DNA from: Paulinella micropora
Taxonomy: Eukaryota; Cercozoa; Imbricatea; Euglyphida; Paulinellidae
Length of the DNA stretch: 64,000 bases
NCBI GenBank assembly: GCA_019918135.1
Contig: WBZZ01006647.1
Coordinates: 1 to 64,000, forward strand
Direction: 5' to 3'
Of the stretch, positions 51,083 through 60,156 are shown one piece after another; the stretch's first letter is position 1; the number at the start of each line of letters is the position of its first letter. The position numbers and the translations under genes were made by a program. The notes under the pieces are model-generated. The model ran no database searches. It had not been told where the DNA came from and was given only the letters and a program-made list of their open reading frames with translations.

Positions 51083-54000
51083 ATGGAAAGGGTCGGATCC
51101 GTTGCAGGAACAGCAGTGGGTCTTTTCGGATCGGGTCTTCGAGCAGGACTTGCAATTTTAGGTTTAGGAGGAGGAGAGGCTAAGAAGCCTACTACTACAC
51201 CCTATCGTATCGTCTTTTTTCGCATCCTGAGAACGCTTTGCGATCTTCGGGGCAAATCAGCCGAGCAATACATTGTGCTACTGGAGACGCTGGAATTGGA
51301 AATGGCTGTTCGTGGTGGGAACAAACTGGTACTAACATCCCTACCCGGCCCCCCGTTGGTGGTTGGATCGGATTTTGCCAAGAAATATGGCTCGTACGCG
51401 GATACCTGGACTTGGATCGTCGGTGCGTTGCTATTGGTACTGTCCGAAGCCTGCGAATCAGACCAAGACGAGGACTTTTGGTCTAACCCCCAAGCAATTA
51501 CCAAGAAATTTGCTGAACACTACCTTGGAAGATTCCAGGGCGCCAAGGGCTCTAGAGTACATGTAGCCAGCTTTGATACTTGGGCAATGATGCATTACAT
51601 CCAGGTTCAGCTATAAGGAGACGAAAAAGCTGCATCGCAGCAACAAGGGGCTATTGGAAAGAAATGTGCTGGAAGCATTTTGGGCCCGACAAGTAAGGCA
51701 AGGCAAAGTGCGGCGAGATATAGCTAAGACTTGGAAAGATGTTCATTCTGGAAATGGCAGCATGGTTATACCCACTCTGGTTGACTTGTACCAAGACGAA
51801 GACGGTGATACCTGACCAACAACAGCCCCTACCTAGCCGGCGCCACTCATTTTGTGTTTTGGCTGGCTACGTTTTCGAAGCTAGCAGCCGAGAATCTGGC
51901 GCGTTCAAATCCCCTTGATAACGACACATTAGCAAGACTTCTTTTCCAATCTATCTGCCAGCAGAGCTCGGGGAGTGCTTCTCCGCAACAAGAGGTAACG
52001 ACGGGCTACAGTCAGGATTCAACAGATGACAAAACAACGGTGCGGCCAAAAACCACTAAAACCCAAGAAAGAACGCTCGGACAAGGCTTTTCTGACGGGC
52101 TGAAAGGAGCCTTGGCGACGAACACCCTCCCCGAAGCCGGGGAGGATGATATCGCAGCGATCATACAAGAAACTCTTCTGTGGATGAATGCTACAACAGA
52201 TAGCTGGTGTGAGCGTAGTACGATTTTCGCCCGTATGTCTAAAAGCCTAGGCAAAAAATTTAAGGAACTGCTAGAAGGGCTAGGCTCCGCGGGGAATATA
52301 GGAAATATTGAGGAGGACACAAAAGAGGCAGTGGAAGATGACGGGCTTTCAATCGCATGGGACAATGTTCGAACGACTGCATGGGGGACACCGACGACAA
52401 AGAGACCGTCGTCAGAGAACGCGGGGATCATAAAGGAGGAGGACGAGGACGAGAAGAGGAGGGTGGAGGAGGAGCAGGAAGAGGAGGCGCGGCGGGCGGA
52501 GGAAGAGGAGGAGGCGCGGCGGTAGGCGGAGGAAGAGGAGGAGGCGCGGCAGGCGGAGGCAGAGGAAAAGGCGCGGCGGGCGGAGGAAGAGGAAAAGGCG
52601 CGGCGGGCGGAGGAAGAGAGAAAGAAGAAGAAGAAGCGGGGGGAGGATACAAAGAAATCGAGCGTGCGGACGAAGAAGGAGCCGGAAGCACGGGACTCGG
52701 CGTCGACACCCAGTGTGTCACTCTCCTTTGGTGGAGAAGAAGAAGAAGAAGCAGCAGGAAAGGAAGATTCGCTTACTTCAAAGAGTTTGGCCCCTCCCCT
52801 CGCACCGATTTTTGAACCAGCATCAACGTCTGAAACTAAAGCTATAACCAGACGACGAGGTAGGCCTCGTAAGGCAGCAAAGACGGAGTCGCGCGCGACG
52901 GATTCAACGCCGATAGCGGACCAGGTGGCGGCGGCGGCGGTGAGGAGGTCCCAAAGGATTAGGGAAAAGGATGCTAAAGCTGCAAGTGCCAAGTCTCGTC
53001 CAACTGATCCTATGTCTAGTGGTGTGGAAAAAGTAGGGGACTTCCAGAGTCTGACGGAGTTGTGGAAACCTGGCCCTACACAAAAAGCAATTGCTGGCAA
53101 CGATTCGATTCTGTTGGGCATCTTCCATGCACTACGCGCTGTCATCATCAGGCCTCTAGCTGCTGATGATGATGCTACCCCGGCCAAACAGAGTCCGTAC
53201 CAAGTCATCTCAATGCCGACGTACAGCAACTTTATGCAAGAGTTCATCCAAAAGATTTCCAGTCTAAGAAACCAAGTTGACAAAGCCGCGAACCGAACCG
53301 GGGATTGGGCCTTTGCTGCTGCACAAAACGCCACCAGAGCGGAGCTAGCAGAGAAGCCCTACCATCCGTACGCAGAGGTTGTGCCCTGGTTGGCTGAATC
53401 CGTCACTAGCATCATTGAGACAGAGGGGGCTCTTTCATTTCTGCCGCATCATGAAAAAATATTCATGCGGGGTCTACTTGCTGGCACTAACGCTCTGTCG
53501 AGGGACGATTCGTACAAAGCTTATCGGACATGTTTGCAGAAGGCCCAAGAAGCTTTCCGGGATTTGCTAGATGACTCAAACCTTAAGGACACTAACGATT
53601 TAATTCTTGAACTTTTCTTGGAAAAGTTCATACAGAAACTCTGGCCCGTCAAAGAAGCATTTCCAAAGCTACAAAACAAAGGCGACCAACGAATCCTTGC
53701 CTTTGAAGGCCATGCCCGGAACGACAAATGGCTCAGTGTGGAAGACTATGCCATTTACGCCGCTCTGGACTACTGCCTGCACACTAATGTGCGGACCATT
53801 AATGGTGTAACGGTCAGAGTTCTTGGAGCGGTACAAGTGGCTGATAACCAATACTTTGTACTTGTTCTCTCGGGCAATGATGACAAGAGTCTTGGAATGA
53901 GAGCCATGGCAACAAATAGTTATCCAGCACACAAGAAGGATGATGCTGATTGGGACAAGAACAGACTGCTGCTGTGCCCGGAGTTTTCGGCTACTTCCTC

Positions 54001-54334
54001 GACCTCGCGACTGACAGGAGCGCTGCAGGGCAACCCAAAAGCTGAACTAGATTCTGTGGCAATCTTAAAATCAAAACCTGTTCTAAAAACCCGAGATTAC
54101 ACAAACCTTGAACCAGCGACGCAAAGGATGTTTGGCAGCCAGCCTTCTAATTACGCTAGTTACACCAAAGCACTGCAACAAGTGGTGCAGTTGGTCCCGT
54201 CCCTCTTAAGTGCTGAGGCAGGCAATGCGGTGAAAAACAAAAGCGACGACCTGGACCCACAGGCAGGGCCTCTGGCCTTTGTAGACGTAGCCCACCTACT
54301 GCGGAACAGAAAGATTGCAGTATCAGCAGTATAA
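51083..54334 (+). pseudogene. very large AT-hook protein, two compensating frameshifts and one amber stop
   Basis: The first ATG is at 51083. The frame shifts near 51600 and shifts back near 51812, so the net frame is kept. A single TAG at 52523-52525 sits in a repeat where sister units have CAG. Read through, the gene has about 1,080 codons. Layout: a Gly-rich hydrophobic N-terminus (about 30 residues), a helical globular part, an acidic segment, and a charged AEEEEKARR repeat (52430-52640). Next comes the AT-hook TRRRGRPRK (about 52845-52870), then about 450 residues of globular sequence. The AT-hook suggests DNA binding. I do not recognise the protein. It is the largest gene of this block. 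Confidence 0.55.
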
Positions 54335-54426
54335 GAACATAAAAACCCGGACCCTGGCGGCCGCCCTGCCTTCCGCAGGGAGTCTTGTTGGCTCTCTTTT
54401 TTGCCTTTTAATTAAAATTTTCGTTT

Positions 54427-55296
54427 TTACATGTAGACTCGGCTCATTTCGCCGAAATAGCTCTGGCGCACACACTGTCCTACGTATTGGACGTTGTCTT
54501 CCCGGCGCGCCGAGTGCGTGACATAGTCGATGACGCTCCGCTGCAGCAGCAGAAACAGCTGGTGGCCCACGGGCCCAGCCCCTCGATCGCCGGAGCCTGC
54601 CTTGGCTCGGGCCTCGGCCACGTTGGCCGGCTGACCGGCGGCGACGGCGCCGGGAGTAAGCCCTGCCCGGCCACGCGCCGGGCGGGCCCACTCCTGCACT
54701 TGCTTTTGACAACCAGCGCGCGCGAAGCCAGCGTAGTCCTCGTTTGCGGCCGCCGCCAGGCAGTGCGCCTCCAGCAGGACTCGGGAGTGTCCTTCCTTGG
54801 CGGGCAGTGACCATCGATTGGGCAGCTCCTCGGGGTAAGGCAGCCGGGCATAAAAAAGCATGTCCTCGTGCGCCCACTCGGACTTGGGGGAGCAGTTTAG
54901 GTGTGGCAGGTACATGTCAGTCACGCCCTGCGTCTGCACGCGCACCTGTTTGCCCTGCAGCAGCCCGTCCTCCCCGCACACCCCCATAAACCTCCACAGC
55001 ACCTCGGCCGCGCCCGCCGCAAGCGGCTTGCGGGGGTCCACCCGATCCCAGTTTGTTGCCACGTTGGTCACCAGTGGCAGCTCCCCGACAGCTCTCTCCA
55101 GATCGCTACGCTTCGCAATTACTACGTCACACGTCTGCACCTGGACCGCCTTGTCACCACTGTAGGACGTGACGGCCGAGCCGGGGACCTGTCGCGCCGG
55201 GTCCGCTTGGGTTTGCGCCACGCAGGTAATCACAACCTCTCCGCATTCCACATCCTCCGGCCCCGCTTCTCCAAACAAGCTCCGTCTGCTATCCAT
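54427..55296 (-). CDS. 289-codon protein of unknown function
   Basis: This intact ORF has an ATG at 55296. ATAAAAAAA on the minus strand at 55364-55357 lies about 60 bases upstream as a possible TATA box. The product looks globular, with mixed helix and strand, an Ala/Gly/Arg-rich stretch around residues 195-240, and a terminal segment with many Tyr, Val and Gln. No signal peptide or membrane helix. It converges on the AT-hook gene with a gap of about 90 bases. I cannot name a family. Confidence 0.55.
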   Translation of the reverse strand: MDSRRSLFGEAGPEDVECGEVVITCVAQTQADPARQVPGSAVTSYSGDKAVQVQTCDVVIAKRSDLERAVGELPLVTNVATNWDRVDPRKPLAAGAAEVLWRFMGVCGEDGLLQGKQVRVQTQGVTDMYLPHLNCSPKSEWAHEDMLFYARLPYPEELPNRWSLPAKEGHSRVLLEAHCLAAAANEDYAGFARAGCQKQVQEWARPARGRAGLTPGAVAAGQPANVAEARAKAGSGDRGAGPVGHQLFLLLQRSVIDYVTHSARREDNVQYVGQCVRQSYFGEMSRVYM

Positions 55297-55577
55297 GGCC
55301 TAGGGAATCAGAAAAAAAAACAAATGAGTGCCAGTTTTTTTGGTCCCCTACCAAGATTTTTTTATCTCTCCTTGGTTCTCTTTCTTAGCACAAAAAAAGG
55401 GAACGTACGCTAACCTGAGGAAGGGGGGGGGGGGGGGGGGGGAGAAGTAGAGGGGTTGCTCCCTTGTACACTTTGCCCCCCTTGCCCCCCTCCCCCGCGC
55501 CGCCGCACTTCCCCCCCCCTCCCCCCCTCCCCCCACACTCCTCCTTCCCCCCCCACCTCCCTCTCTCTAAGTTGTAG
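55297..55577. other. intergenic with a 20-G run
   Basis: Between divergent genes. It contains poly-G at 55423-55442 and C-rich runs at 55480-55560. Confidence 0.5.
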
Positions 55578-55587
55578 CTTGTATAAG
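55578..55587 (+). promoter_or_regulatory. CTTGTATAAG promoter-like box, copy 1
   Basis: CTTGTATAAG ends exactly 44 bases before the ATG at 55631. The same 10-mer stands the same 44 bases before the ATG of the mucin-like gene (58112-58121). Equal spacing supports a TATA-box role and both start codons. Confidence 0.65.
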
Positions 55588-55630
55588 AGGCAAGGGGTTC
55601 GCAAGGGTTAATGTCCGGCAGTCCTGCTGG

Positions 55631-56322
55631 ATGCGATTTCAAACTGCTGTTAAGGAGGATAGTGACAGAACTAAAGGAAAACTCCAAGCCCCTAAAAGCC
55701 CAGCTGAAACCCGTGCAAGGACTGCCCAGCTGAGGCCAAGAAAGAGGCCAACTTCGCGGACGAGCAAGGGCGCAGCAGGCGTCTGTGCGCCGAGCACGCA
55801 TTTCTACGCGGCTTGATTCCTAAGCCGGCCGCAGGGTGCTCTATCGCGGCGTGCAGGCTGTGGGACAGGTTAGAGCAAGCTAACCCCGGCTGGAGGATCC
55901 AGCACAAGCATTTTACTAATGGCGCCGACGTGCCGCAGGGGGCTGAAAATCGTGTGCCAGGCACGAAGATGTTGTTAGACTGCTACGACGCGGCCCGCAA
56001 CTGCGTGTACGAGTTCCACGGCAACACGTACCACGGCTTTCCACGGGGCCACGCCAAGTACGCAGAGGGTCGGTCGTCTGTCCGCGGGCGCCGGAACCAG
56101 GACCTGTATCGGGAGACGCTGGCGCGCATGTACTTTCTGCGCCAGAAGCTGCCGGCCGGCTGCCGCGTGTTTTACGCGTGGGAGCATGAGTACGAGAAGA
56201 TTAAGAACAAGCCACTAGCTACTGCGGCGTCGATCCTGCACGAGTTGCCGCCCGGCGAGGACTATGAGGAAGACGACTGCTCTCAGGACATCGGAGAAGA
56301 TTACACGAACTCCAGTTTCTGA
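55631..56322 (+). pseudogene. Vsr-like PD-(D/E)XK endonuclease with N-terminal Cys/His motif, frameshifted
   Basis: ATG at 55631, then a frame change at about 55700-55713. The second frame reads CKDC (55714-55725) and CAEH (55786-55797), a likely zinc site. A helical spacer follows. Next is the nuclease core at about 55976-56045: LLDCYDAARNCVYEFHG, then YHGFPRGH, matching the Asp, strand and Glu-x-H-G-x-x-HG pattern of Vsr-type and giant-virus endonucleases. A later RETLARMYFLRQ helix and VFYAWEHEYEK fit the same family. It would cut DNA, perhaps in repair or genome processing. It has about 230 codons, an acidic tail and a 20-A run directly after the stop. Family assignment is firm; substrate unknown. 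Confidence 0.8.
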
Positions 56323-57204
56323 AAAAAAAAAAAAAAAAAAAGAATCGTTGCTACCTTTTTTTTAGCTTTTTATTGTCAACGACGAGTCTGTGCATCGACG
56401 GTACCGGTGCGAGCTCGGGCGCATGCTGGAATTTAACACTGCGTTCAGTGCCACCGGCTTTTGTACGAGGCCGCGGAGCACGAAATGTTCGGAAGTGCAA
56501 ATTTTTGCGTGACTGCGTGGTCCTAGTAGAATAGACCGTGAACAAAGCCTAGTTCTTTGCTTGCATTTTGTGCGTGCCTCCCCTGGTGGCACCAGGGTCG
56601 CCCCCCCCCTCCCCCCCCTTGGTGCTGTGAAAAGGTAAGAACGGAGGGGAAGGGGAGAGGGGAAGGCGGGAGGGGGGGGGGGGATAAAGGGGGCAGGGGC
56701 GCGCAAAGAAAACAGCTAAACCGCAAGCCGCCGCTCGGGCAGAGAACGGGGGTTGTGCGTTGTGTAAGGGGGGCAAGGGGTGCTCCCCCTCCGCCTGCTC
56801 GTGCGCGTGCCCGCGCCTGTTTCTTTGACTTAAAAATGTCACTGCCGGGGGGTAAGAATCGTGTCCATGAAAAAGAAAACTAATAAAACCAGACAAAATC
56901 TTTTTGACTAGTCTCCTGCAAAAAGAAACCCTTTGACAGAACCACACACCCCCAAGTGGCAGTGCAGCCAAGTGTATTGCCACTGTCTGCGGCGCACAAG
57001 AATCCGACGTGCGCCTGCGACACACACAGGACGAGGCACGAGGGATTTCTTGCGCACGTTCCTGCGCAGTTTCACCTCTGCCCGATAGTCGGGGGGGGTG
57101 CTCTTGAAGAAGACCCCCGCGCCCTTTAGCCCGCGCCAGCGGGCTGGGCTCAAGGAGAGAGGAAGCGGGGGAGAGCGGGGGGGGGGGGGGGGGGGGCAGC
57201 GCAG
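56323..57204. other. largely non-coding; G-runs and a second promoter-like module
   Basis: Contains poly-A after the nuclease gene, C and G runs at 56600-56690, the ATAAA/GC-box module at 56684-56712 and an AATAAA-like signal at about 56881. ORFs of up to 245 codons on the minus strand have low-complexity Pro stretches and no convincing features. Confidence 0.35.
56684..56712 (+). promoter_or_regulatory. ATAAA-N3-GGCAGGGGCGCGCAAA module, copy 1
   Basis: ATAAA, three bases, then GGCAGGGGCGCGCAAA, one base and AAAA. The same arrangement with the same spacing occurs at 60105-60133, where it precedes the membrane-protein gene. A TATA plus GC-box promoter is likely. No clear gene follows this copy. 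Confidence 0.55.
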
Positions 57205-57260
57205 AACGAGCCGCAGCTGCGTGTACAAGTTCCACGGCAAAGACCTGGCTGGATCTTCCG
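57205..57260 (+). pseudogene. fragment of a Vsr-like nuclease gene
   Basis: CTGCGTGTACAAGTTCCACG plus GCAA here differs by one base in 24 from the core of the gene at 55631 (encoding CVYEFHG). On this strand it reads RSCVYKFHGKD. The match is short, so only the core survives. It lies directly after a 20-G run. Confidence 0.5.
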
Positions 57261-57475
57261 CCCGGCCACCCGGCTGAAAAGAACATACTCGACCCGTCAG
57301 TTTTATTAAAAGTTTTACCAGTATAAACTTTTCAGCAAATGATCACTGTCAGAGTTCGATGAGCCACAAGAGTTCGATTCACGGCTGGGCAGGGCTCTCC
57401 CAATGTGTTCTCTATTTCTGTAGACAGATTTTGTAGCCCCTTGCTGGACTCTTCATCCATTTAATTTGCAACGTG
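57261..57475. other. no gene seen
   Basis: AT-richer stretch with TTTATTAAAAG near 57300; nothing recognised. Confidence 0.35.
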
Positions 57476-57997
57476 CTAAAAGATCATCTGGCCCGGCGCG
57501 ACCGCTCGACAATCCGCGGGCTTTTTTTTCTCTTCCCTGTATCCGCAGGTTTTTTTTCGTCTGTGTCTTTTAATTAGCATTTGCAGGCAGAGGCCGGCTC
57601 TACAAAAAAGGAAACAAAAATACCCCCCTTCCCCCCAAAAAAAGATGAAGGAGAAGAAAGGGGGGGGGGGAGGGAAAGCAAGAGAGAGGGAGGGGGGGGG
57701 GAGGAGGAGGAGAGAGAAAGGACAGGGGCCGTCTGAGCCAGTGGCAGGACGTCCCCTGGGACCAGAGCTTTGTGGTAAATCTATATTGAGGCTCAAGTTG
57801 CTGGGGCCGCTCGCCCCAGCGGTTGGTTGGCACGGGGGGGGCTTTGCCCCCCAAGCCTCCCTTCCAGCCCCCTGGCGCGGGCTGGACACAGCGACTACTG
57901 GACGAGCGACGTCCTCTTCCTCGCTCCAAAAGACGACGCCGTCTGAGCTAACAGGCAGGTCGGGCAGGGGAGTAGGCTCGAATACACACTCACTCAT
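57476..57997 (-). CDS. possible small acidic protein
   Basis: ATG at 57997 opens about 170 codons. The first 70 residues (ECVFEPTPLPDLPV, FWSEEED) have a natural composition. The middle is Pro/Ser-rich from a homopolymer region and the end has CxLF and Lys/Arg runs. The plus-strand ORF over the same DNA is less plausible. Low confidence; it could be chance in GC-rich DNA. Confidence 0.3.
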   Translation of the reverse strand: MSECVFEPTPLPDLPVSSDGVVFWSEEEDVARPVVAVSSPRQGAGREAWGAKPPPCQPTAGASGPSNLSLNIDLPQSSGPRGRPATGSDGPCPFSLLLLPPPSLSLAFPPPPPFFSFIFFWGEGGYFCFLFCRAGLCLQMLIKRHRRKKTCGYREEKKKPADCRAVAPGQMIF

Positions 57998-58111
57998 GTC
58001 GTCGGGGTCACTCTTAGCTCGACGCACTGCTTCGGCAAGGGGGGGAGAAAGGGCGCTAGAAAGCTTTTAAAGCCCTCCGATGTTTAAAAGCCCCCCTTCC
58101 CCCAGAGGATA

Positions 58112-58121
58112 CTTGTATAAG
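58112..58121 (+). promoter_or_regulatory. CTTGTATAAG promoter-like box, copy 2
   Basis: Identical to 55578-55587 and at the same distance (44 bases) from the start codon, here of the mucin-like gene. A second TATA-like TTGTATAAAG at 58142-58151 lies closer to the ATG. Confidence 0.65.
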
Positions 58122-58164
58122 TAAAGACGAAAGACTGTGTATTGTATAAAGCTCTCCCTAGGTC

Positions 58165-59506
58165 ATGGGGTATTTGTTTGTTCTAATAGCCCTCACGGCC
58201 TGGCAGGGGCTGACAGATGCCCAGACTGTTTCCACCAACGTGGAAAGCTTATCGACGTCGACTACCAAGCCGATCGAGACAGAGCCCCCGCTCCCTCCAC
58301 CCCGCAGAACGACCATCGCGCCCGGCTCAGGCCAAACCCTTGGAGCGACGGCGACGATGACCAAGCCGGTCGAGACAGAGCCCCCGCGCCCTCCGCCCCG
58401 CGACACGGCCACCGCACCCGTCTCAGGCCAAACCCTTGGAGCGACGGCGACGACGACTAAGCCTGTCGAAATCAGGCCTCCCAGCAAGACCACTGGGCCT
58501 CCTCGTGTTACTAACTCAGCCCCGCGCACAACAAGACGGCCTTCAACACAGGAGGCGAAATCAAACGAGACGGAGACAACGCTAGCAAACGAAACAGAGA
58601 ATAACCCTTTCAATCGCACGGATTGGCCTCCTTCAAGACAGCGCCGCGCTAACAGAACTACTGCTACGGAAAGACCCTCCGCTACCCGCCCCAGCAACCC
58701 GCAGGCCACAAGGCCGACCCCGCCCCGAACCGAGCAGGCCACGGGCGCCGCCCCCTCGTCCACGAACCCGCCAGCCCGTACGACGAAGACCCCGCCCCGA
58801 ACCGAGCAGGCCACGGGCGCCGCTTCCTCGTTCACCGCCCCCCCGCGGCCCCCTGTGTCGACCGCAGGCGCGTCTGCCCCGCCTACCACCCCGCCCTTCT
58901 GTGTCGACCGCAGGCGCGTCTGCCCCGCCTACCACTCCGCGCCCCCCTGTGTCGACCGCAGGCGCGTCTGCTCCGCCTACCACCCCGTGCCCCCCTGTGT
59001 CTAACACAGACGCGTCTGCCCCGTCTACCACTCCGCGCCCCCCTGTGTCTAACACAGACGCGTCTGCCCCGTCTACCACCTGGCGGCCCCCTGTGTCGAC
59101 CACGGGCGTGTCTGCCTCGTCTACAACCCCGCGCCCCCCTGTGTCTAACACAGACGCATCTGCCCAGTCTACCACCTGGCGCCCCCCTGTGTCGACCACA
59201 GGCGCGTCTGCCTCGTCTACCACCCGGCGTCCCCCTGTGTCTAACACAGACGCATCTGCCCCGTCTACCACCTGGCGGCCCCTTGTGTCGACCACAGGCG
59301 CGTCTGCCTCGTCTACCACCTGGCGTCCCCCTGTGTCGACCACAGGCGCGTCTGCATCGTCTACCACCCGGCGCCCCCCTGTGTCGACCACAGGCGCGTC
59401 TGCCTCGTCTACCACCTCGCGCCCCCCTGTGTCGACCACTATTGCTACCTCTAACCTGACTGTCGCCAGCTCGACCTCGGCAGGATCTCCGACAGGGGCT
59501 GGTTAA
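58165..59506 (+). pseudogene. secreted mucin-like Thr/Pro/Ser-rich protein, one frameshift
   Basis: ATG at 58165 followed by a signal peptide (MGYLFVLIALTAWQG). The rest is almost entirely Thr, Pro, Ser and Ala, expected to be heavily O-glycosylated. From about 58850 a 48-bp (16-residue) unit repeats about 13 times, alternating VSTTGASASSTT and VSNTDASAPSTT types. The frame breaks near 58890 inside the array (the first frame stops at 59004; the second runs to 59506). There is no C-terminal membrane anchor. AATAAA lies at 59667-59672. It would be a secreted or envelope-associated glycoprotein. No sequence family is recognisable beyond mucin-like. Confidence 0.7.
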
Positions 59507-60104
59507 AAGTAAGAAACGTGTGCCTTTGTGCAAGCACGCAGAAAGAACGAGGGGGGGGGGGGGGGAGTCTGGAGGAGGGTAAGGAAAAGCCGGCGGAAGA
59601 GGGGGTAAAGCAGGCGGTCGTGTTGTGTATGTGCATGTGCTTTGGGGGATTTCAAGAAGAAGCGCAAATAAACCCTCCTTCCCCCCCCCCCTCGACTCTC
59701 TCGCTCTCTGCTGACCAAGTAAGCTATCGCAAAATAAAAAATCTTGCCGCCGGTTTTTTGTTCTGAAAAGGTCAACTTTTTTTAATAACTAAGCAAGCGA
59801 TGCTGAACCCCCCGGCTGGAATCGAGCGCAGGGCTTTTTTGTTCTACGTGCACTTTTTGCCTCCCGAGCTGGCGTATTCGTTTTGACAAACATCTGCGGG
59901 CCGCTTGTTTGCTTGCAGCAGCTGTTTGTTTCTGCTCGAGCACCAGATTTCCTACCCCTCCCTCTCTCCCTCTTGTTTCTCTCTCCCCCGCGCCCGCCTT
60001 CTCCCCATCTTTCTCTCTCCCCCCCTTCCTCCTGCTCGGGTTTTTGCTTCCCTCCCGTGTCTTTTAAAACTCGCCGGCCCGACGACGAGGCTGGGCTTTT
60101 GTAC
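59507..60104. other. intergenic, no gene supported
   Basis: It holds a 15-G run at 59551-59565, the AATAAA at 59667, and C/T-rich stretches at 59950-60060. ORFs on either strand are low-complexity. Confidence 0.4.
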
Positions 60105-60133
60105 ATAAAAAAGGCAGGGGCGCGCAAAAAAAA
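60105..60133 (+). promoter_or_regulatory. ATAAA-N3-GGCAGGGGCGCGCAAA module, copy 2
   Basis: Same module and spacing as at 56684-56712. It ends 24 bases before the ATG at 60157, with ATAAA about 50 bases upstream, a normal TATA distance for a short leader. Confidence 0.6.
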
Positions 60134-60156
60134 AGCCTTCTACAGAGGGTGCTTTG

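Noticed and set aside
58850..59480. Regular 48-bp repeat considered as a CRISPR-like array
   Set aside because: Units are directly adjacent with no unique spacers and encode a continuous Thr/Pro/Ser protein.
58158..59533. Minus-strand Gly/Arg/Asp-rich ORFs of over 200 codons
   Set aside because: Antisense shadow of the 48-bp mucin repeat. The plus strand has the signal peptide and promoter-like box.
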